In this document: one piece after another, positions 33,487 to 42,234 of the stretch | Numbering within the stretch: the stretch's first letter is position 1 | Layout: each line of letters begins with the position of its first letter | DNA from: Amycolatopsis mediterranei | GTDB taxonomy: Bacteria; Actinomycetota; Actinomycetes; Mycobacteriales; Pseudonocardiaceae | DNA length: 64,000 nucleotides | Assembly: GCF_026017845.1 (NCBI RefSeq) | Contig: NZ_CP100416.1 | Location: 324,972 to 388,971 of the forward strand | Reading direction: 5' to 3' | Notes under the pieces: model-generated | The model's input: the letters and a program-made list of their open reading frames with translations, nothing else | What the model was told of the DNA's origin: nothing | Databases searched by the model: none | Position numbers and translations under genes: made by a program

Positions 33487-33983
33487 CGTGTTCGGCTCAC
33501 TTCGGTGAGGGCGGCGTGTTCGGCCGCGGTGAGGGTGGGCTCGCCGATCAGGTAGTCGTGCAGGTAGGAATCCGCCGGGAGCCCGGCGGTGTAGAGGCAG
33601 GCTTCGCAGGTGCGGTGCGCCTTGGGCAGCTCGGCCCACCCGGTCTCACCGCACTCGCGGCAGGTGCGGCGGGCGGCCATTGCCTTGGCCAGCGCGGCGG
33701 CGCGGGCGGGGGTCATCGGCCTGACGGGTTTGGCCTCGGCGATGAGGTACAGGTTCGCGTACACGAGCTTGGCGGCCTTGTGGCAGCGGAAGTACAAGAA
33801 CGCCACCGGGTCCTGCCCGCCCGGCCGCATGTTCTCTGCCCGCAGCTGGTGGCGGGTAGCCAGCAGGTGCCGCGGTGCAATGTTGTACGACAGCAGCGGT
33901 TTGCCACACCAGCGGCCGCGGGTGAACTCAAGATCCTGTGACCAGGGCACCGCGGCAAGCACCCACGGATTGCGTCGTGCCAC
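33483..33983 (-). CDS. RRQRL-type zinc-binding protein
   Basis: The 166-residue protein matches the small actinobacterial AICE/plasmid proteins called RRQRL motif-containing. It has LLATRHQLRAENMRPGGQDP, where family members have RRQLR, then LAKAMAARRTCREC and HRTCEACL, a four-Cys zinc site. Function is unknown; a nucleic-acid-binding accessory role is likely. The stop overlaps the next start by four bases. Confidence 0.7.
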   Translation of the reverse strand: MARRNPWVLAAVPWSQDLEFTRGRWCGKPLLSYNIAPRHLLATRHQLRAENMRPGGQDPVAFLYFRCHKAAKLVYANLYLIAEAKPVRPMTPARAAALAKAMAARRTCRECGETGWAELPKAHRTCEACLYTAGLPADSYLHDYLIGEPTLTAAEHAALTEVSRTR

Positions 33984-34091
33984 GACTGGATCACCTCCGT
34001 TGAAGCTCGGGGTGCGGGGAGACAGGGCGAGGGCCGGACACGCGTGGTGTCCGGCCCTCGCCCTCTATGTCTGGTGTGGTCGGTGGGGTGG

Positions 34092-34292
34092 TCAGGTGCC
34101 GGGCAGCGGATCGGCCGGCGGGTTGGCTTCCACGTAAACCCGGCCGAGCCGGGATACGTAGACCCGGCCGTCTCGGGACTCACGGCGGCGGTTGGGTCGG
34201 AAGTCGGAGACCTCCAGCACGTCGAAGGCCAGGCGCAGCACCTTGACCGCGTCGTCGGTTTCGGCGCGGGTGCCCATGATGCGGATCTTCAT
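34092..34292 (-). CDS. Small AICE protein, 66 residues
   Basis: A compact alpha/beta protein starting MKIRIMGTRAETDDAVKVL and ending with basic beta segments (GRVYVSRLGRVYVEA). Similar short proteins recur in actinomycete elements, but no function is known. A GGAAGG ribosome site precedes the start. Confidence 0.65.
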   Translation of the reverse strand: MKIRIMGTRAETDDAVKVLRLAFDVLEVSDFRPNRRRESRDGRVYVSRLGRVYVEANPPADPLPGT

Positions 34293-34323
34293 CGGTGGCG
34301 GTGTTCCTTCCTGGTGGGTGGTG

Positions 34324-35280
34324 TCAGGCGGCGCGGCCGGGGCCACGCCGGTTGATGCGGCGGGGGTTGCCTTCCCCGGCTGCGAGTGAGGTGGCGATGA
34401 CGCCGGTGTCCTTGGCCCACGAGGCCGGGGTGTTCCACGCGGCCACCGCGGTCTCCAGCTCTGCCCGGGCGTGCTCGCGGTCCAGCACTTCGGCCCCGAC
34501 CAGTTGGCCGAGGGCGTAGGCGGCGGTGGAGAGGACCTTGTTCCGTCGCCCTGGTGGCTCGCTGGCGACGCGGTCGCACTCGGCCCGCACCGCGCGGGCG
34601 GTGTAGGCATCCGGGGCGGCTACAGGCTTCTCAGGACGCCCTGAGATGGCCCCAGAAGCGCGTTCGACGTTGGCTTGGACCAACCACCCCGGCAGCTCCA
34701 CCGGGTCGGTGTCGTCGATCAGCTCGTACGCGCCGTTCAGCAGCACGCAGCCGGGCGCGAGGCCGTAGGTGCCCCAACCGCGGCTGTCGATATTGGTGGC
34801 GACGTGCTTGACCGTGCCGCGCAACAGCGTGCCGGGCGGAGCGGTGAACCACAGCTGCCGCCCGCCGGAAGGGGTGGCGAGAGTGAAGGTGTCCGGCAGC
34901 GGTCCGCCCCGCTGCCCGGCCAGCGCCTGCAGCTGGGTCCAGCCATCGGGGTCATGCTCCCCCCGGGCGGGGGGCTGCCCGGGCCGGGCCGCCTTGGGGA
35001 TGTCGCAGTCGAGGATGAACAGCCCGGACGGGCCGGGGTAGACGGCGATGTTGTAGGCCACGCCGTCCGACCACCGCGCCGCCACCCGCTCCACATCGGA
35101 GGTGGCCAGCGACTCCGGCGTGACGTGCCCGTCGGCGCAGACCCCGCCACCGCGGCAGTGCTCCTGCCGGTGCCACAGCGCGGCCTTGCTGCCCGGACGG
35201 CACGGGAACACCTTCCACCCCCTGCCAGCCATCTCCATCGCCGCCGCCCGCAGTGCCGCGCTCTGCGCCGAACTGGTCAT
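34324..35280 (-). CDS. Bifunctional DNA primase/polymerase (prim-pol)
   Basis: The 318-residue protein has an archaeo-eukaryotic-primase-type domain: GWKVFPCRPGSKAAL at the start, the metal-binding pair in LFILDCDIPK and the NIDSRGWGTYGLAPG motif, followed by a small helical end. It makes primers and may extend them to start replication of the element. It is the feature that puts this element in the primase-polymerase class of AICEs. The ATG overlaps the stop of the upstream 98-residue gene (ATGA). Confidence 0.92.
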   Translation of the reverse strand: MTSSAQSAALRAAAMEMAGRGWKVFPCRPGSKAALWHRQEHCRGGGVCADGHVTPESLATSDVERVAARWSDGVAYNIAVYPGPSGLFILDCDIPKAARPGQPPARGEHDPDGWTQLQALAGQRGGPLPDTFTLATPSGGRQLWFTAPPGTLLRGTVKHVATNIDSRGWGTYGLAPGCVLLNGAYELIDDTDPVELPGWLVQANVERASGAISGRPEKPVAAPDAYTARAVRAECDRVASEPPGRRNKVLSTAAYALGQLVGAEVLDREHARAELETAVAAWNTPASWAKDTGVIATSLAAGEGNPRRINRRGPGRAA

Positions 35281-35573
35281 GTGCTGATCTCCTTTCGCCA
35301 GTGGGGTTCGCGGTCCCACGCCGCGACGTCGTGCAGGTGCACCCCGAACCGCCGCGCCAGCCCATCGGCGGTCGTGTCGAGCCGCGCGAGCGGGAGCCCG
35401 GAGGCAGTGAGTGCGGCGGCGAGCGGGAGGCCGGTGGCCGAGGCGTAGAACTCGCGCTGGTTCCACGCCCCGGCGATCACCCGCCCCGCTCGCCGCGCGG
35501 CGTCGTCGTCGATGCCCGCCGCGGTGAGCCAGGCGGTGATGTCGGTGGCCCGGTACTTCGCCTTCTCGGCCAT
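35277..35573 (-). CDS. Small helical protein before primase-polymerase
   Basis: The 98-residue protein is mainly alpha-helical, with YRATDITAWLTAAGID and LARRFGVHLHDVAAWD. A weak helix-turn-helix could lie in the second part. It is translationally coupled to the primase gene and could help origin binding. No family is recognised. Confidence 0.65.
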   Translation of the reverse strand: MAEKAKYRATDITAWLTAAGIDDDAARRAGRVIAGAWNQREFYASATGLPLAAALTASGLPLARLDTTADGLARRFGVHLHDVAAWDREPHWRKEIST

Positions 35574-35588
35574 AGCCGGGCACCGGGG

Positions 35589-36071
35589 TTAGAACGGCGG
35601 CTCGTCGGAGAACCCGCCCGCCGACCCCGTGGCCGGCGGCGCCGTCCACGGGTCCCGCGCCCCACCCCCGCCACCGCCGGTGCCGCCGGTGTGCTCGCCG
35701 CCGGAGCGGTCGGGGCGGGCCGACTTGGCCGGGTGCCACAGCAGCGACAGCGCGGCTTCGCGGACCTGGACGTCGAAGCCGTAGCGCTTCTCGCCGGTGT
35801 TCTTGTCCTGCCACTCCGACTGCTTGAGCTCGCCCACGATCAGCAGCCGGTCGCCCTTGCGGGCGTCGGCGACGTTCTCGGCCTGGCGGCGCCACACGGT
35901 GCAGCGCAGGAACGTCGCGCCCATGTCCCGCCACTCCCCGGATTCCTTGTCCAAGCGCCGATCGTTGGCCACGAGGGTGAACGAGCACACCCCCGCTCCG
36001 GAGGGGGTGAAGCGCATCTCCGGGTCCGCGGTGAGCGTTCCGGCCATCGTGATCTCCGGCAATCCAGCCAT
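35589..36071 (-). CDS. ssb: Single-stranded DNA-binding protein
   Basis: The 160-residue protein has an OB fold with MAGTLTADPEMRFTPSGAGV, FLRCTVWRRQAENVAD and GDRLLIVGELKQSEWQD. The tail is Gly-rich and ends in GGFSDEPPF; the acidic DEPPF tip is the usual partner-binding site. It should coat single strands made by the element's helicase and primase. The chromosomal copy is elsewhere. Confidence 0.95.
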   Translation of the reverse strand: MAGLPEITMAGTLTADPEMRFTPSGAGVCSFTLVANDRRLDKESGEWRDMGATFLRCTVWRRQAENVADARKGDRLLIVGELKQSEWQDKNTGEKRYGFDVQVREAALSLLWHPAKSARPDRSGGEHTGGTGGGGGGARDPWTAPPATGSAGGFSDEPPF

Positions 36072-36237
36072 AATTCTTCTCCGATTCCTGTTGGTGGGCA
36101 GGCACGAACGCGCCCCCAGCCCGGGATGGGTCGGGGGCGTGCGCGTCCGCACCTGGTGGCGCGTCGGTGGTGGGTTCTGCTGGCAGGGGGTCCGGGTCAG
36201 CAGTGGTTAAGCACGGTGGTGACGGTGCGGGTGATCG

Positions 36238-36342
36238 TCACTTGTTTCGATCCTTCTGCGCGGCTTCGCGCTGCTTGCGCTGGATTTCCTCCTGCTGGCG
36301 CTGCAGCTCGCGGTGCCAGGCCCCGGAGTCGTTGGTGCTCAC
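36238..36342 (-). CDS. Small charged protein, 34 residues
   Basis: A GTG start overlapping the upstream stop (GTGA) opens a 34-codon frame that is nearly all polar and helical (WHRELQRQQEEIQRKQREAA). A coiled coil is likely. It is supported mainly by the overlap and by charge pattern. Confidence 0.45.
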   Translation of the reverse strand: MSTNDSGAWHRELQRQQEEIQRKQREAAQKDRNK

Positions 36343-36725
36343 GCGGCCACCCCCATCACGGTCAGGGCGTGGGCGGCGTCGCGGGTGGCGCGGGCGCGGG
36401 TCTGGTCGGCGGCCCGCCAGATCACCACCGGGAAGGCGCCGTCCTCGCCCGGCCCGGCCGGGCGGAGCACAGGATCGCCGGGCGTGGCGGGGTGGGTGTA
36501 GGCGAACCAGCGCAGCCGGAAGGTCTGCGCGTCGGCCCGGTCCGGGACGGGCAGCTGCAGTCCCGGCGCGGCGGCGCGGATCATCGCCGCCGCGACCGCG
36601 GGGCGGGTGACACCGACGGCGACGATCGCGCCGGAGGGGTCGGTGAGCACGGTCGGGGCGTGCACGCACAGGCAGGCGTACATGTCGGTGGCGGCGGGCT
36701 CGGGCGCAGGCAGAAACTCGGGCAT
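36339..36725 (-). CDS. Hypothetical AICE protein, 128 residues
   Basis: The start at 36725 follows GAAAGGAC. The protein is mixed alpha/beta, with YACLCVHAPTVLTDPSGAIV and FPVVIWRAADQTRARAT. No known domain is visible. It overlaps the 34-residue gene by four bases. Confidence 0.6.
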   Translation of the reverse strand: MPEFLPAPEPAATDMYACLCVHAPTVLTDPSGAIVAVGVTRPAVAAAMIRAAAPGLQLPVPDRADAQTFRLRWFAYTHPATPGDPVLRPAGPGEDGAFPVVIWRAADQTRARATRDAAHALTVMGVAA

Positions 36726-36858
36726 GACAGCGGAACCGTCCTTTCGGAACAGAGACAGCGGGGGTGGCGTCGCCGGGCCGCGCAGGGCATCAGGTGGCCG
36801 GCCGCGCGGCCCGGCGAAGAACAGCAGCGGCGGCCCAGACACGTGGCAGAGCCGGGGA

Positions 36859-37305
36859 TCAGAGGGTGATCCGGCCGCGTTTCACGAGGGCCGGTGCGGC
36901 GTGCTGGATCTGTGCCCAGTGGCGGTTCACGGCCGCGCGGGCACTCGCGCGGACGGACCGCTCGGTGAGGGTCTGGCGGTATTCCCGGTGCATGATCCGT
37001 TGAATGGAGCGGAAAGCGCGGATGTCGTGACTGCTGTTGCCGCGGCTGGCTTTGCCGAGCCGGTGTTCCCGTAGCCAGCGGTCTTCGGCCTCGAACCCGG
37101 CCCACAGGCCGACCGCTTCGGCGATCAGCTGCGGCGGGTGGCCGCTGGGGTTGCGGGTCCGTACGTGCCCGCCGCGGGGCGTGAAGGTGATCGAAAGGAT
37201 CTGGAGCCCGCCGTCACTCCAGGCCCACGCGTGGCCCAGTTCGTGCGCAGCGATGGCCAGGTGCGCCGGGTTGTCGGGGTCGCCGGCGGAGGTGAACAAG
37301 CCCAT
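36859..37305 (-). CDS. Stand-alone M41-like zinc metallopeptidase domain
   Basis: The 148-residue protein has the zinc motif HELGH in IAAHELGHAWAW, then SITFTPRGGHVR and EAVGLWAGFEAED. This order follows the peptidase domain of FtsH (M41: HEAGH, then TIIPRG, then GGRAAEE). The AAA+ domain and membrane helices are absent. Such a free peptidase could process a host or element protein during transfer. It follows the repeat-rich region, which must hold its promoter. Confidence 0.72.
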   Translation of the reverse strand: MGLFTSAGDPDNPAHLAIAAHELGHAWAWSDGGLQILSITFTPRGGHVRTRNPSGHPPQLIAEAVGLWAGFEAEDRWLREHRLGKASRGNSSHDIRAFRSIQRIMHREYRQTLTERSVRASARAAVNRHWAQIQHAAPALVKRGRITL

Positions 37306-37366
37306 GAGGAGTCCTTCCAAGGTGACGTCGTCGGGTCGTGGGCGGAAAGCGCACGAGAGACAAGTT

Positions 37367-37570
37367 CGACTACTTTGCGTAGTCGCAGTGAGGTGCGCGG
37401 CGTCGTGTCACGCGGGTGAATCGACGGGTGAGCGAGCGGGTGAGGCGTGGCGAGGGAGGTGGATTTCCACCTCCGGGCTCACCTCAGCTCCTCACCTAGG
37501 CTGATCAGCGCAGATGGGCGATCAGGTGGAAAAGGTGAGCAGGTGAACCGGCCCCGTGAAGGGGCCGGTT
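37367..37570. repeat. Repeat-rich region after tra gene, candidate clt transfer site
   Basis: It has a palindrome with arms CGACTAC/GTAGTCG (37367-37385), three CGGGTGA copies exactly 12 bases apart (37413, 37425, 37437), a palindrome with arms GGAGGTGG/CCACCTCC (37455-37474), several more AGGTGA/TCACCT copies, and a terminator hairpin (37546-37570). FtsK-like Tra proteins of mycelial plasmids recognise short direct repeats in clt next to tra, so this is a good candidate. Confidence 0.55.
37546..37570 (-). terminator. Terminator after tra
   Basis: A perfect 10-bp stem, AACCGGCCCC with GGGGCCGGTT, and a 5-base loop lie 31 bases beyond the tra stop. Confidence 0.7.
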
Positions 37571-37601
37571 CACCGGGGTTTTCGCGTCTGCCCGGGGTGG
37601 G

Positions 37602-39914
37602 TCAGTCGCTCACCTGCTCCTCGCGGTCCGCGATCGCGTTCGCCACGTGCCGAGCACGGACAGTGATAATTCCTTGCTTGAGCCGGACCGGGACACCGAC
37701 CGCTTCGAGGGCTTCCTTGACCTTCTCCGCGGTGAGGTTGGCATAGGGCTCGTAGCCCGGGGCGAGCTTGCGCAGCCGCGCCCCGACGTCGGTGGCCTTG
37801 ACGTCGGCTCCGGCGATCACCTCGGCCACGTCATCGAGCAGATCCCGCACCTGCGGTGCGGCTTCGACCTGCGCGGGCTCGGCCTTCGCGCCACCGCGGA
37901 TGGCCACGGCGCGCTCGATCACGGTGGCGGCGTCGTCGCCGTCGATGAAGTGCGTGCGCACGGTCATCGACGACTGGCCGGCCGGGAGCGGCACCCCTTC
38001 CCCGGCCACCACCAACGTGCCTTTGTCCAGGCCAGAGCGCAGTTCGTGCGGCGCCGCGCCACCATCGACGGCCTTGTCCCCCACCGCCATCCGCGACTGC
38101 GACTCGGTGCCCAGCGCCAGCGCGGCCCGGATGTGCGCGCCTTCACGGACCAGCTTGGGCAGGTTCTGATCCGTCGGGTCCTGGGTTCCCTGCCACAGCA
38201 CCACATTCACCGCCCGGCCCTGGTTCTGGATCTTGCGGGCGGCCATGAAGTACCGGGACTTGTTCGTCTGCCCGCCGTAGGGGTTCTTCTGGTCGTCGAC
38301 CTGCGGATTCATGAACGCGTTCTGGGCTTCGTCGACCAGGATCACGATCGGCGCGAACGGCCCGCCGGGCTTGGTCAGCTCGCGGGGGACCCCGTTGCGG
38401 TACTTGTCGCCGTCGAAGGCCAGCAGCCGCCGTTCCATCTCCTCGACCCCCCATTCCAGCAGCTCAGTGGCCGCAATGCAGTGGGAGTCCGACGGGCCTT
38501 CGATCAGGGTTTCGGCGACCGGCTTGAACATCCGCCAGTCACCGATGCCCTTGAGGTCGGCGATGTGCAGGCCCACCGACGGGTCCAGGACCAGCCACAA
38601 CGCCAAAGCGCGCAGCGAGGCGGTCTTGCCCTGCTTGGACAGACCGGTCATCAGCAGGTGGCACTGCAGCAGCGCCATCAGCACCGCGTCCCCGCGCAGG
38701 TCCACACCCCACGGCGCGCGGCCGGTGTAGAGGTCGGCGGTGATGGTCGGGTCGGTGACCAGCGGCGACGGCCCGATCGGCTGGTCCAGCGCACCGGAAT
38801 CCGCCGCCCACACCCGGATGGTCCGCGGTGAGGGCGGGGTGGTGATGAACACCTCGTGCTCGTGGCGGCCCATGTTCTCCGCCAGCTTCCGGCGCTTGCG
38901 CTTGACCTCCTCGGTGTCCACACCGGACGGGAGGTGCACGTCGAACTCGACGCCGCAGCCGGCCAGCCGGATCGGGGACAGCATCGCCGCGCCACCGTCC
39001 TCCATCTGCTCGATCTTGCGGCGCAGCTCGGAAATCCGCAGGTCACGCAGGGCCGTGACGACGATCGACGGGGTGATGATGACGTCGTCGACCAGCCGGG
39101 CCGAGGCGGGACGGAACAGCTGCGGGACCGACTGCGAGTGGCGGCCGAGGTTCCACAGGTAGGTCAGCGCCCCGGCGGTCCCGGCGACGGTCAGGAACAC
39201 CCCGTAGGTGATGACGAACCAGATGCAGAACCCGATCGCGTCGATCACCCCGATGATCGGGTCCAGGACTCCGCCGTGCCCGGCGATGGCCAGGATGATC
39301 CCGAGGACCAGCAGCAGTACAGCGACCGACAGCGTGGACAGGGCCACCGCCTTGGCCAGCTGGACCGGGGACTGAATCCAGTCCATCGCCCGGTCGTGGC
39401 GACGCTGCTTCTCGGTGACGTCGCGGGCCTCCCACTCGGCCAGCTTCTCGTGGTCCCCGGCCAGCTCCGCCGCCCGCATCATCCGTTCGTAGCGGGAGGA
39501 CCCGTGCGTGTCGCGCCACCGCTTCACCGCCGTCACCGCGCCGAGCGTCGGGTACACCAGGACGTTGCGGCCGACGAACTTGAGCGTGGAGACCGTGGTC
39601 TCGTGGGTGACCGCGGTGACGGCGTGGGTGGACAGCCACAGGGCCTGGCGCTTGTACTCGGCCAGGCGCCACTCCATCTGCGCTTTCTGGGAGGTGTAGA
39701 GGCGCCACTGTTCGTCGGTGACGATCTCCCCCTCGATCACTTCAGGCCCGGACTCGACCGCGCCCGCGGCGGTGGACCGCTGCTGGTCAGGACGGGCGCG
39801 CAGGGGGTGGATGGTGGCCAGCTCCGCCGCCGACCCGGCGGTGGACTCGGTGCCGGACTGGCGGGTGGTCTCCGGGGTGGTCTGGTTGTTGTTGGTGTGG
39901 TCGGTGGGGTTCAT
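37602..39914 (-). CDS. FtsK/SpoIIIE-type conjugative DNA translocase (TraSA-like)
   Basis: The 770-residue protein has a soluble N-terminus, two membrane helices (about 207-235 and 245-270), and a RecA-like motor with Walker A GLSKQGKT near residue 425 and Walker B IVILVDEAQNAF near 530. The end carries a winged-helix-like region that could read repeats in DNA. It is the key transfer protein of AICEs, moving double-stranded DNA between hyphae as a hexamer. The start at 39914 follows the purine-rich site GAAGGG. Confidence 0.93.
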   Translation of the reverse strand: MNPTDHTNNNQTTPETTRQSGTESTAGSAAELATIHPLRARPDQQRSTAAGAVESGPEVIEGEIVTDEQWRLYTSQKAQMEWRLAEYKRQALWLSTHAVTAVTHETTVSTLKFVGRNVLVYPTLGAVTAVKRWRDTHGSSRYERMMRAAELAGDHEKLAEWEARDVTEKQRRHDRAMDWIQSPVQLAKAVALSTLSVAVLLLVLGIILAIAGHGGVLDPIIGVIDAIGFCIWFVITYGVFLTVAGTAGALTYLWNLGRHSQSVPQLFRPASARLVDDVIITPSIVVTALRDLRISELRRKIEQMEDGGAAMLSPIRLAGCGVEFDVHLPSGVDTEEVKRKRRKLAENMGRHEHEVFITTPPSPRTIRVWAADSGALDQPIGPSPLVTDPTITADLYTGRAPWGVDLRGDAVLMALLQCHLLMTGLSKQGKTASLRALALWLVLDPSVGLHIADLKGIGDWRMFKPVAETLIEGPSDSHCIAATELLEWGVEEMERRLLAFDGDKYRNGVPRELTKPGGPFAPIVILVDEAQNAFMNPQVDDQKNPYGGQTNKSRYFMAARKIQNQGRAVNVVLWQGTQDPTDQNLPKLVREGAHIRAALALGTESQSRMAVGDKAVDGGAAPHELRSGLDKGTLVVAGEGVPLPAGQSSMTVRTHFIDGDDAATVIERAVAIRGGAKAEPAQVEAAPQVRDLLDDVAEVIAGADVKATDVGARLRKLAPGYEPYANLTAEKVKEALEAVGVPVRLKQGIITVRARHVANAIADREEQVSD

Positions 39915-40020
39915 CGTGTGGTGCCCTTCGTGCGTGGACGGGGACCGCACGCGCGGGCAGGACCGAGCCCCTGCAGCAGCAGCGCGGGAGGGTTCGACCC
40001 TGCCCGCGGCGCGGGGTGGG

Positions 40021-41202
40021 TCAGTCGCTACCGCCGGACTCGGCCAGGTAGCGGGCCTTCAGCTCACGCGCGGCCGTCTTGCCGCATTGGAGCGTCTTGC
40101 GGATCGATTCGCCGTTGCTCGGGTCGAACCCGGCGGGCGGGTCCGCGACGGCGGCGGCGAACTCCTCGGCCAGCTGCGCGAAGCTGCGCCGCTTCGGCTC
40201 CGGGATCGTGGCCCGCGCCGTGCGCCGCACCCTGGTGGTGCGCCGGGTCGCCGCCGGTCGGTCGGCCGGGGTTGTCGGTGCCGTGATCGGGGCGGGCGAG
40301 CTGGAGAGCAGGGTGGCGGCCGGCTGGTTAGGCTCGTCCGGAGCGGCCTCGGTCCTGCCCTCCCCCCTCGCGGTGACCGGGGCCGTTCCCGCTTCCGCGC
40401 CGGTGGGCAAGGCGAGCCCGGCGAACGCGGCCAGCAGCCTGGGCAGGCACCGCACCACCGCGACCGCGACGACCGGGCCGAGCAGATGCAGCACCAACCC
40501 GGACACCGTGAAGCTGGCGGCCACGCCCGGTAGGTGGGGCCAGGCGTTCATGCCCAACGTGAGGCCGAGGAACACCCACTCGGTGCGGTCCACCGCGCGG
40601 TCGTTGAGCGGGTGCCCGCGGGTGGTGAGGTAGGCGCGGCCGGACACCACCATCAGCAGCGCCAGCGAACAGAACGGCTCGGCCAGCCACGCGAACCACC
40701 ACCGCGGACTCCCCGCCGCCGCCCCCTCGGCCGCGAACGCCTGCACCCCGGCCGTCGACCACGCCAGGGCGAGGGTCAGCGACACCAGCGCCACCGCCAG
40801 GATCAGGCGACGCATCCGGGCGTCGCGGTAGGCCAGCACGCGCGGGTCGCGGTCCAGCCGCCACAGCGCGGCGGCCTGCTCGACCGCCTTGCGCCGGGTG
40901 CGGACCTTGTCCGTGGTCACCTGGAACGGGGCGGTGTCGGTCTCCAGCGCGAGCAGCTGGTGGGCTTCGGCGTGCTCGGCCACCCGCCGCCGCACCCGCC
41001 GCGTCACCCCCCGCCCCGCACGCTGCGAGGCGGGCTCCGGGTCGCGTGGCGGTTCCGGCGCGTCGGCGGCGGCGTGGCCAGCCGGGGCGGGCGGGGCGGG
41101 CGGGGCGACGGCGGCGAGGTGGCGTTCCAGGGCGGCCAGGCCGCGCCCGACCTCCCCACCGTCGTCGTCGTGGTCGTCGCCTGCGATCTTCGTGGTGCTC
41201 AT
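40021..41202 (-). CDS. DUF2637-like membrane protein, spread-associated (SpdB-like)
   Basis: The 393-residue protein has a Pro/Ala-rich N-terminus, a charged region, four membrane helices between about 130 and 275 (RRLILAVALVSLTLALAWST is the first) and a C-terminal helix-turn-helix-like tail with RRSFAQLAEEF and IRKTLQCGKTAARELKARYL. DUF2637 proteins are common next to tra in mycelial plasmids, where they are thought to help plasmids spread through the mycelium. Confidence 0.8.
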   Translation of the reverse strand: MSTTKIAGDDHDDDGGEVGRGLAALERHLAAVAPPAPPAPAGHAAADAPEPPRDPEPASQRAGRGVTRRVRRRVAEHAEAHQLLALETDTAPFQVTTDKVRTRRKAVEQAAALWRLDRDPRVLAYRDARMRRLILAVALVSLTLALAWSTAGVQAFAAEGAAAGSPRWWFAWLAEPFCSLALLMVVSGRAYLTTRGHPLNDRAVDRTEWVFLGLTLGMNAWPHLPGVAASFTVSGLVLHLLGPVVAVAVVRCLPRLLAAFAGLALPTGAEAGTAPVTARGEGRTEAAPDEPNQPAATLLSSSPAPITAPTTPADRPAATRRTTRVRRTARATIPEPKRRSFAQLAEEFAAAVADPPAGFDPSNGESIRKTLQCGKTAARELKARYLAESGGSD

Positions 41203-41531
41203 GCCTTGGCCTCCTTCCGGTCGGTGCCCGCAGCCGGGGCCGGGGCACTGCTGGCGGTGCTGGACAGCTGCCGCGCGGGCGGGGTCGTGGTCACCGCGAT
41301 CTGCCGGGCGGGGCGGGTGCGCCGGTGCAGCCGGATCTCATTGGCCGCCCACACCCCCGCGAGCACCGCGGAAATCAGGTCCAGCCACGGCGACCAGATC
41401 TGCCCGGCGACCAGCGGCGCACCCACGCCGGTCAGCTCGATCGCGTGGGCGCTGGTCCACGCCACCGCCACGTCCGTGCGGGTGCGGCGGCGTGGCGCGG
41501 CGGCCGGGGGCGTGTCGTTGAGCTCACGCAT
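41199..41531 (-). CDS. Small membrane protein of spread operon
   Basis: The 110-residue protein has a basic N-terminus (PRRRTRTD), two short hydrophobic segments (about 24-42 and 48-62) and a Ser/Ala/Pro-rich end. It overlaps the next gene by four bases. It is probably an Spd-type partner of the DUF2637 protein. Confidence 0.65.
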   Translation of the reverse strand: MRELNDTPPAAAPRRRTRTDVAVAWTSAHAIELTGVGAPLVAGQIWSPWLDLISAVLAGVWAANEIRLHRRTRPARQIAVTTTPPARQLSSTASSAPAPAAGTDRKEAKA

Positions 41532-41838
41532 GGACGACCTCCCAGTGCATCCGCCCCGGCGGTCCGGGGCTGGGGTGGGTGTTGTGCGGGTCGAAGAACT
41601 GGTTGACCGGGCCGCGCGGCGGCGTGGACACATGCCGGGTGGCGTAGGCGTCCAGCGGGGCCATCACCCCGGCCAGGATCCGGGCTGCCACCACCAGCGG
41701 GATCCGGATCAGGTGCAGCACCAGAAACAGCGCCAGCGCAGCGAACACCCGCAGCAGCGCCCACGTCCCGTTGCGCTCCAGCAGCCGGCCCAGCAGCGCC
41801 GCACCCGGGTTCGGCGGGAAACCGTCCGGTGTAGACAT
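41524..41838 (-). CDS. Small membrane protein of spread operon
   Basis: The 104-residue protein has one long hydrophobic stretch (WALLRVFAALALFLVLHLI followed by RIPLVVAARILAGV, about 26-58) and a polar end with NQFFDPHNTHPSPG. It overlaps genes on both sides. No named family is recognised. Confidence 0.68.
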   Translation of the reverse strand: MSTPDGFPPNPGAALLGRLLERNGTWALLRVFAALALFLVLHLIRIPLVVAARILAGVMAPLDAYATRHVSTPPRGPVNQFFDPHNTHPSPGPPGRMHWEVVHA

Positions 41839-42068
41839 CACCGCTCCACCCCGATCGCCTGGTCCCACGACCGCGATTCGTCGTTGGACATCTCCGCCCA
41901 CGCTCCGGACGCGGTCGCGGCGGCCAGCGCCAGCGTCGCGTGCACTTGGGCACGTGCTACGACCTCCGGGGTCGGCGCAACCCAGTCCGTATCGCCCCAC
42001 GGAGTCACCCGCTGAATGCCTCCGGCGATCAGCTTCTCGGCGATCTTGTAGTGCTCGGGTCCAGTCAT
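41838..42068 (-). CDS. Small AICE protein, 76 residues
   Basis: It begins MTGPEHYKIAEKLIAGG and has a helical Ala-rich segment (RAQVHATLALAAATAS). Proteins with a GPEHYxxAE start recur in actinomycete elements. It overlaps neighbours by one and four bases. Function unknown. Confidence 0.65.
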   Translation of the reverse strand: MTGPEHYKIAEKLIAGGIQRVTPWGDTDWVAPTPEVVARAQVHATLALAAATASGAWAEMSNDESRSWDQAIGVER

Positions 42069-42232
42069 CGGCCGACCGCCTCTCGGGCGCACGGCGTGCA
42101 CGACGATCCGCCGTTGGGCAGCCTGGTCCCGCAGAAGATGCACTTGCTCGGACCGTTGGGCACGATCACGACCGGCTGCCTACCGCCGCTGCGGCTCGCG
42201 TTGCTGTTGTTGGTGGTGTTTCTACGGTTCAT
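42065..42232 (-). CDS. Small zinc-ribbon protein, 55 residues
   Basis: Translating back from the ATG at 42232 gives a polar Asn-rich start, then CIFC and CTPC pairs 13 bases of protein apart (SKCIFCGTRLPNGGSSCTPC), a likely zinc knuckle. It ends with TGA overlapping the ATG of the next gene. It is short but well supported by the overlap and Cys pattern. Confidence 0.65.
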   Translation of the reverse strand: MNRRNTTNNSNASRSGGRQPVVIVPNGPSKCIFCGTRLPNGGSSCTPCAREAVGR

Positions 42233-42234
42233 GG

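Noticed and set aside
37647..40286. Long plus-strand open frames opposite tra and DUF2637 genes
   Set aside because: They are mirror frames of GC-rich genes; products are His/Gln/Arg-rich with no domain, while the minus frames carry Walker motifs and membrane helices.
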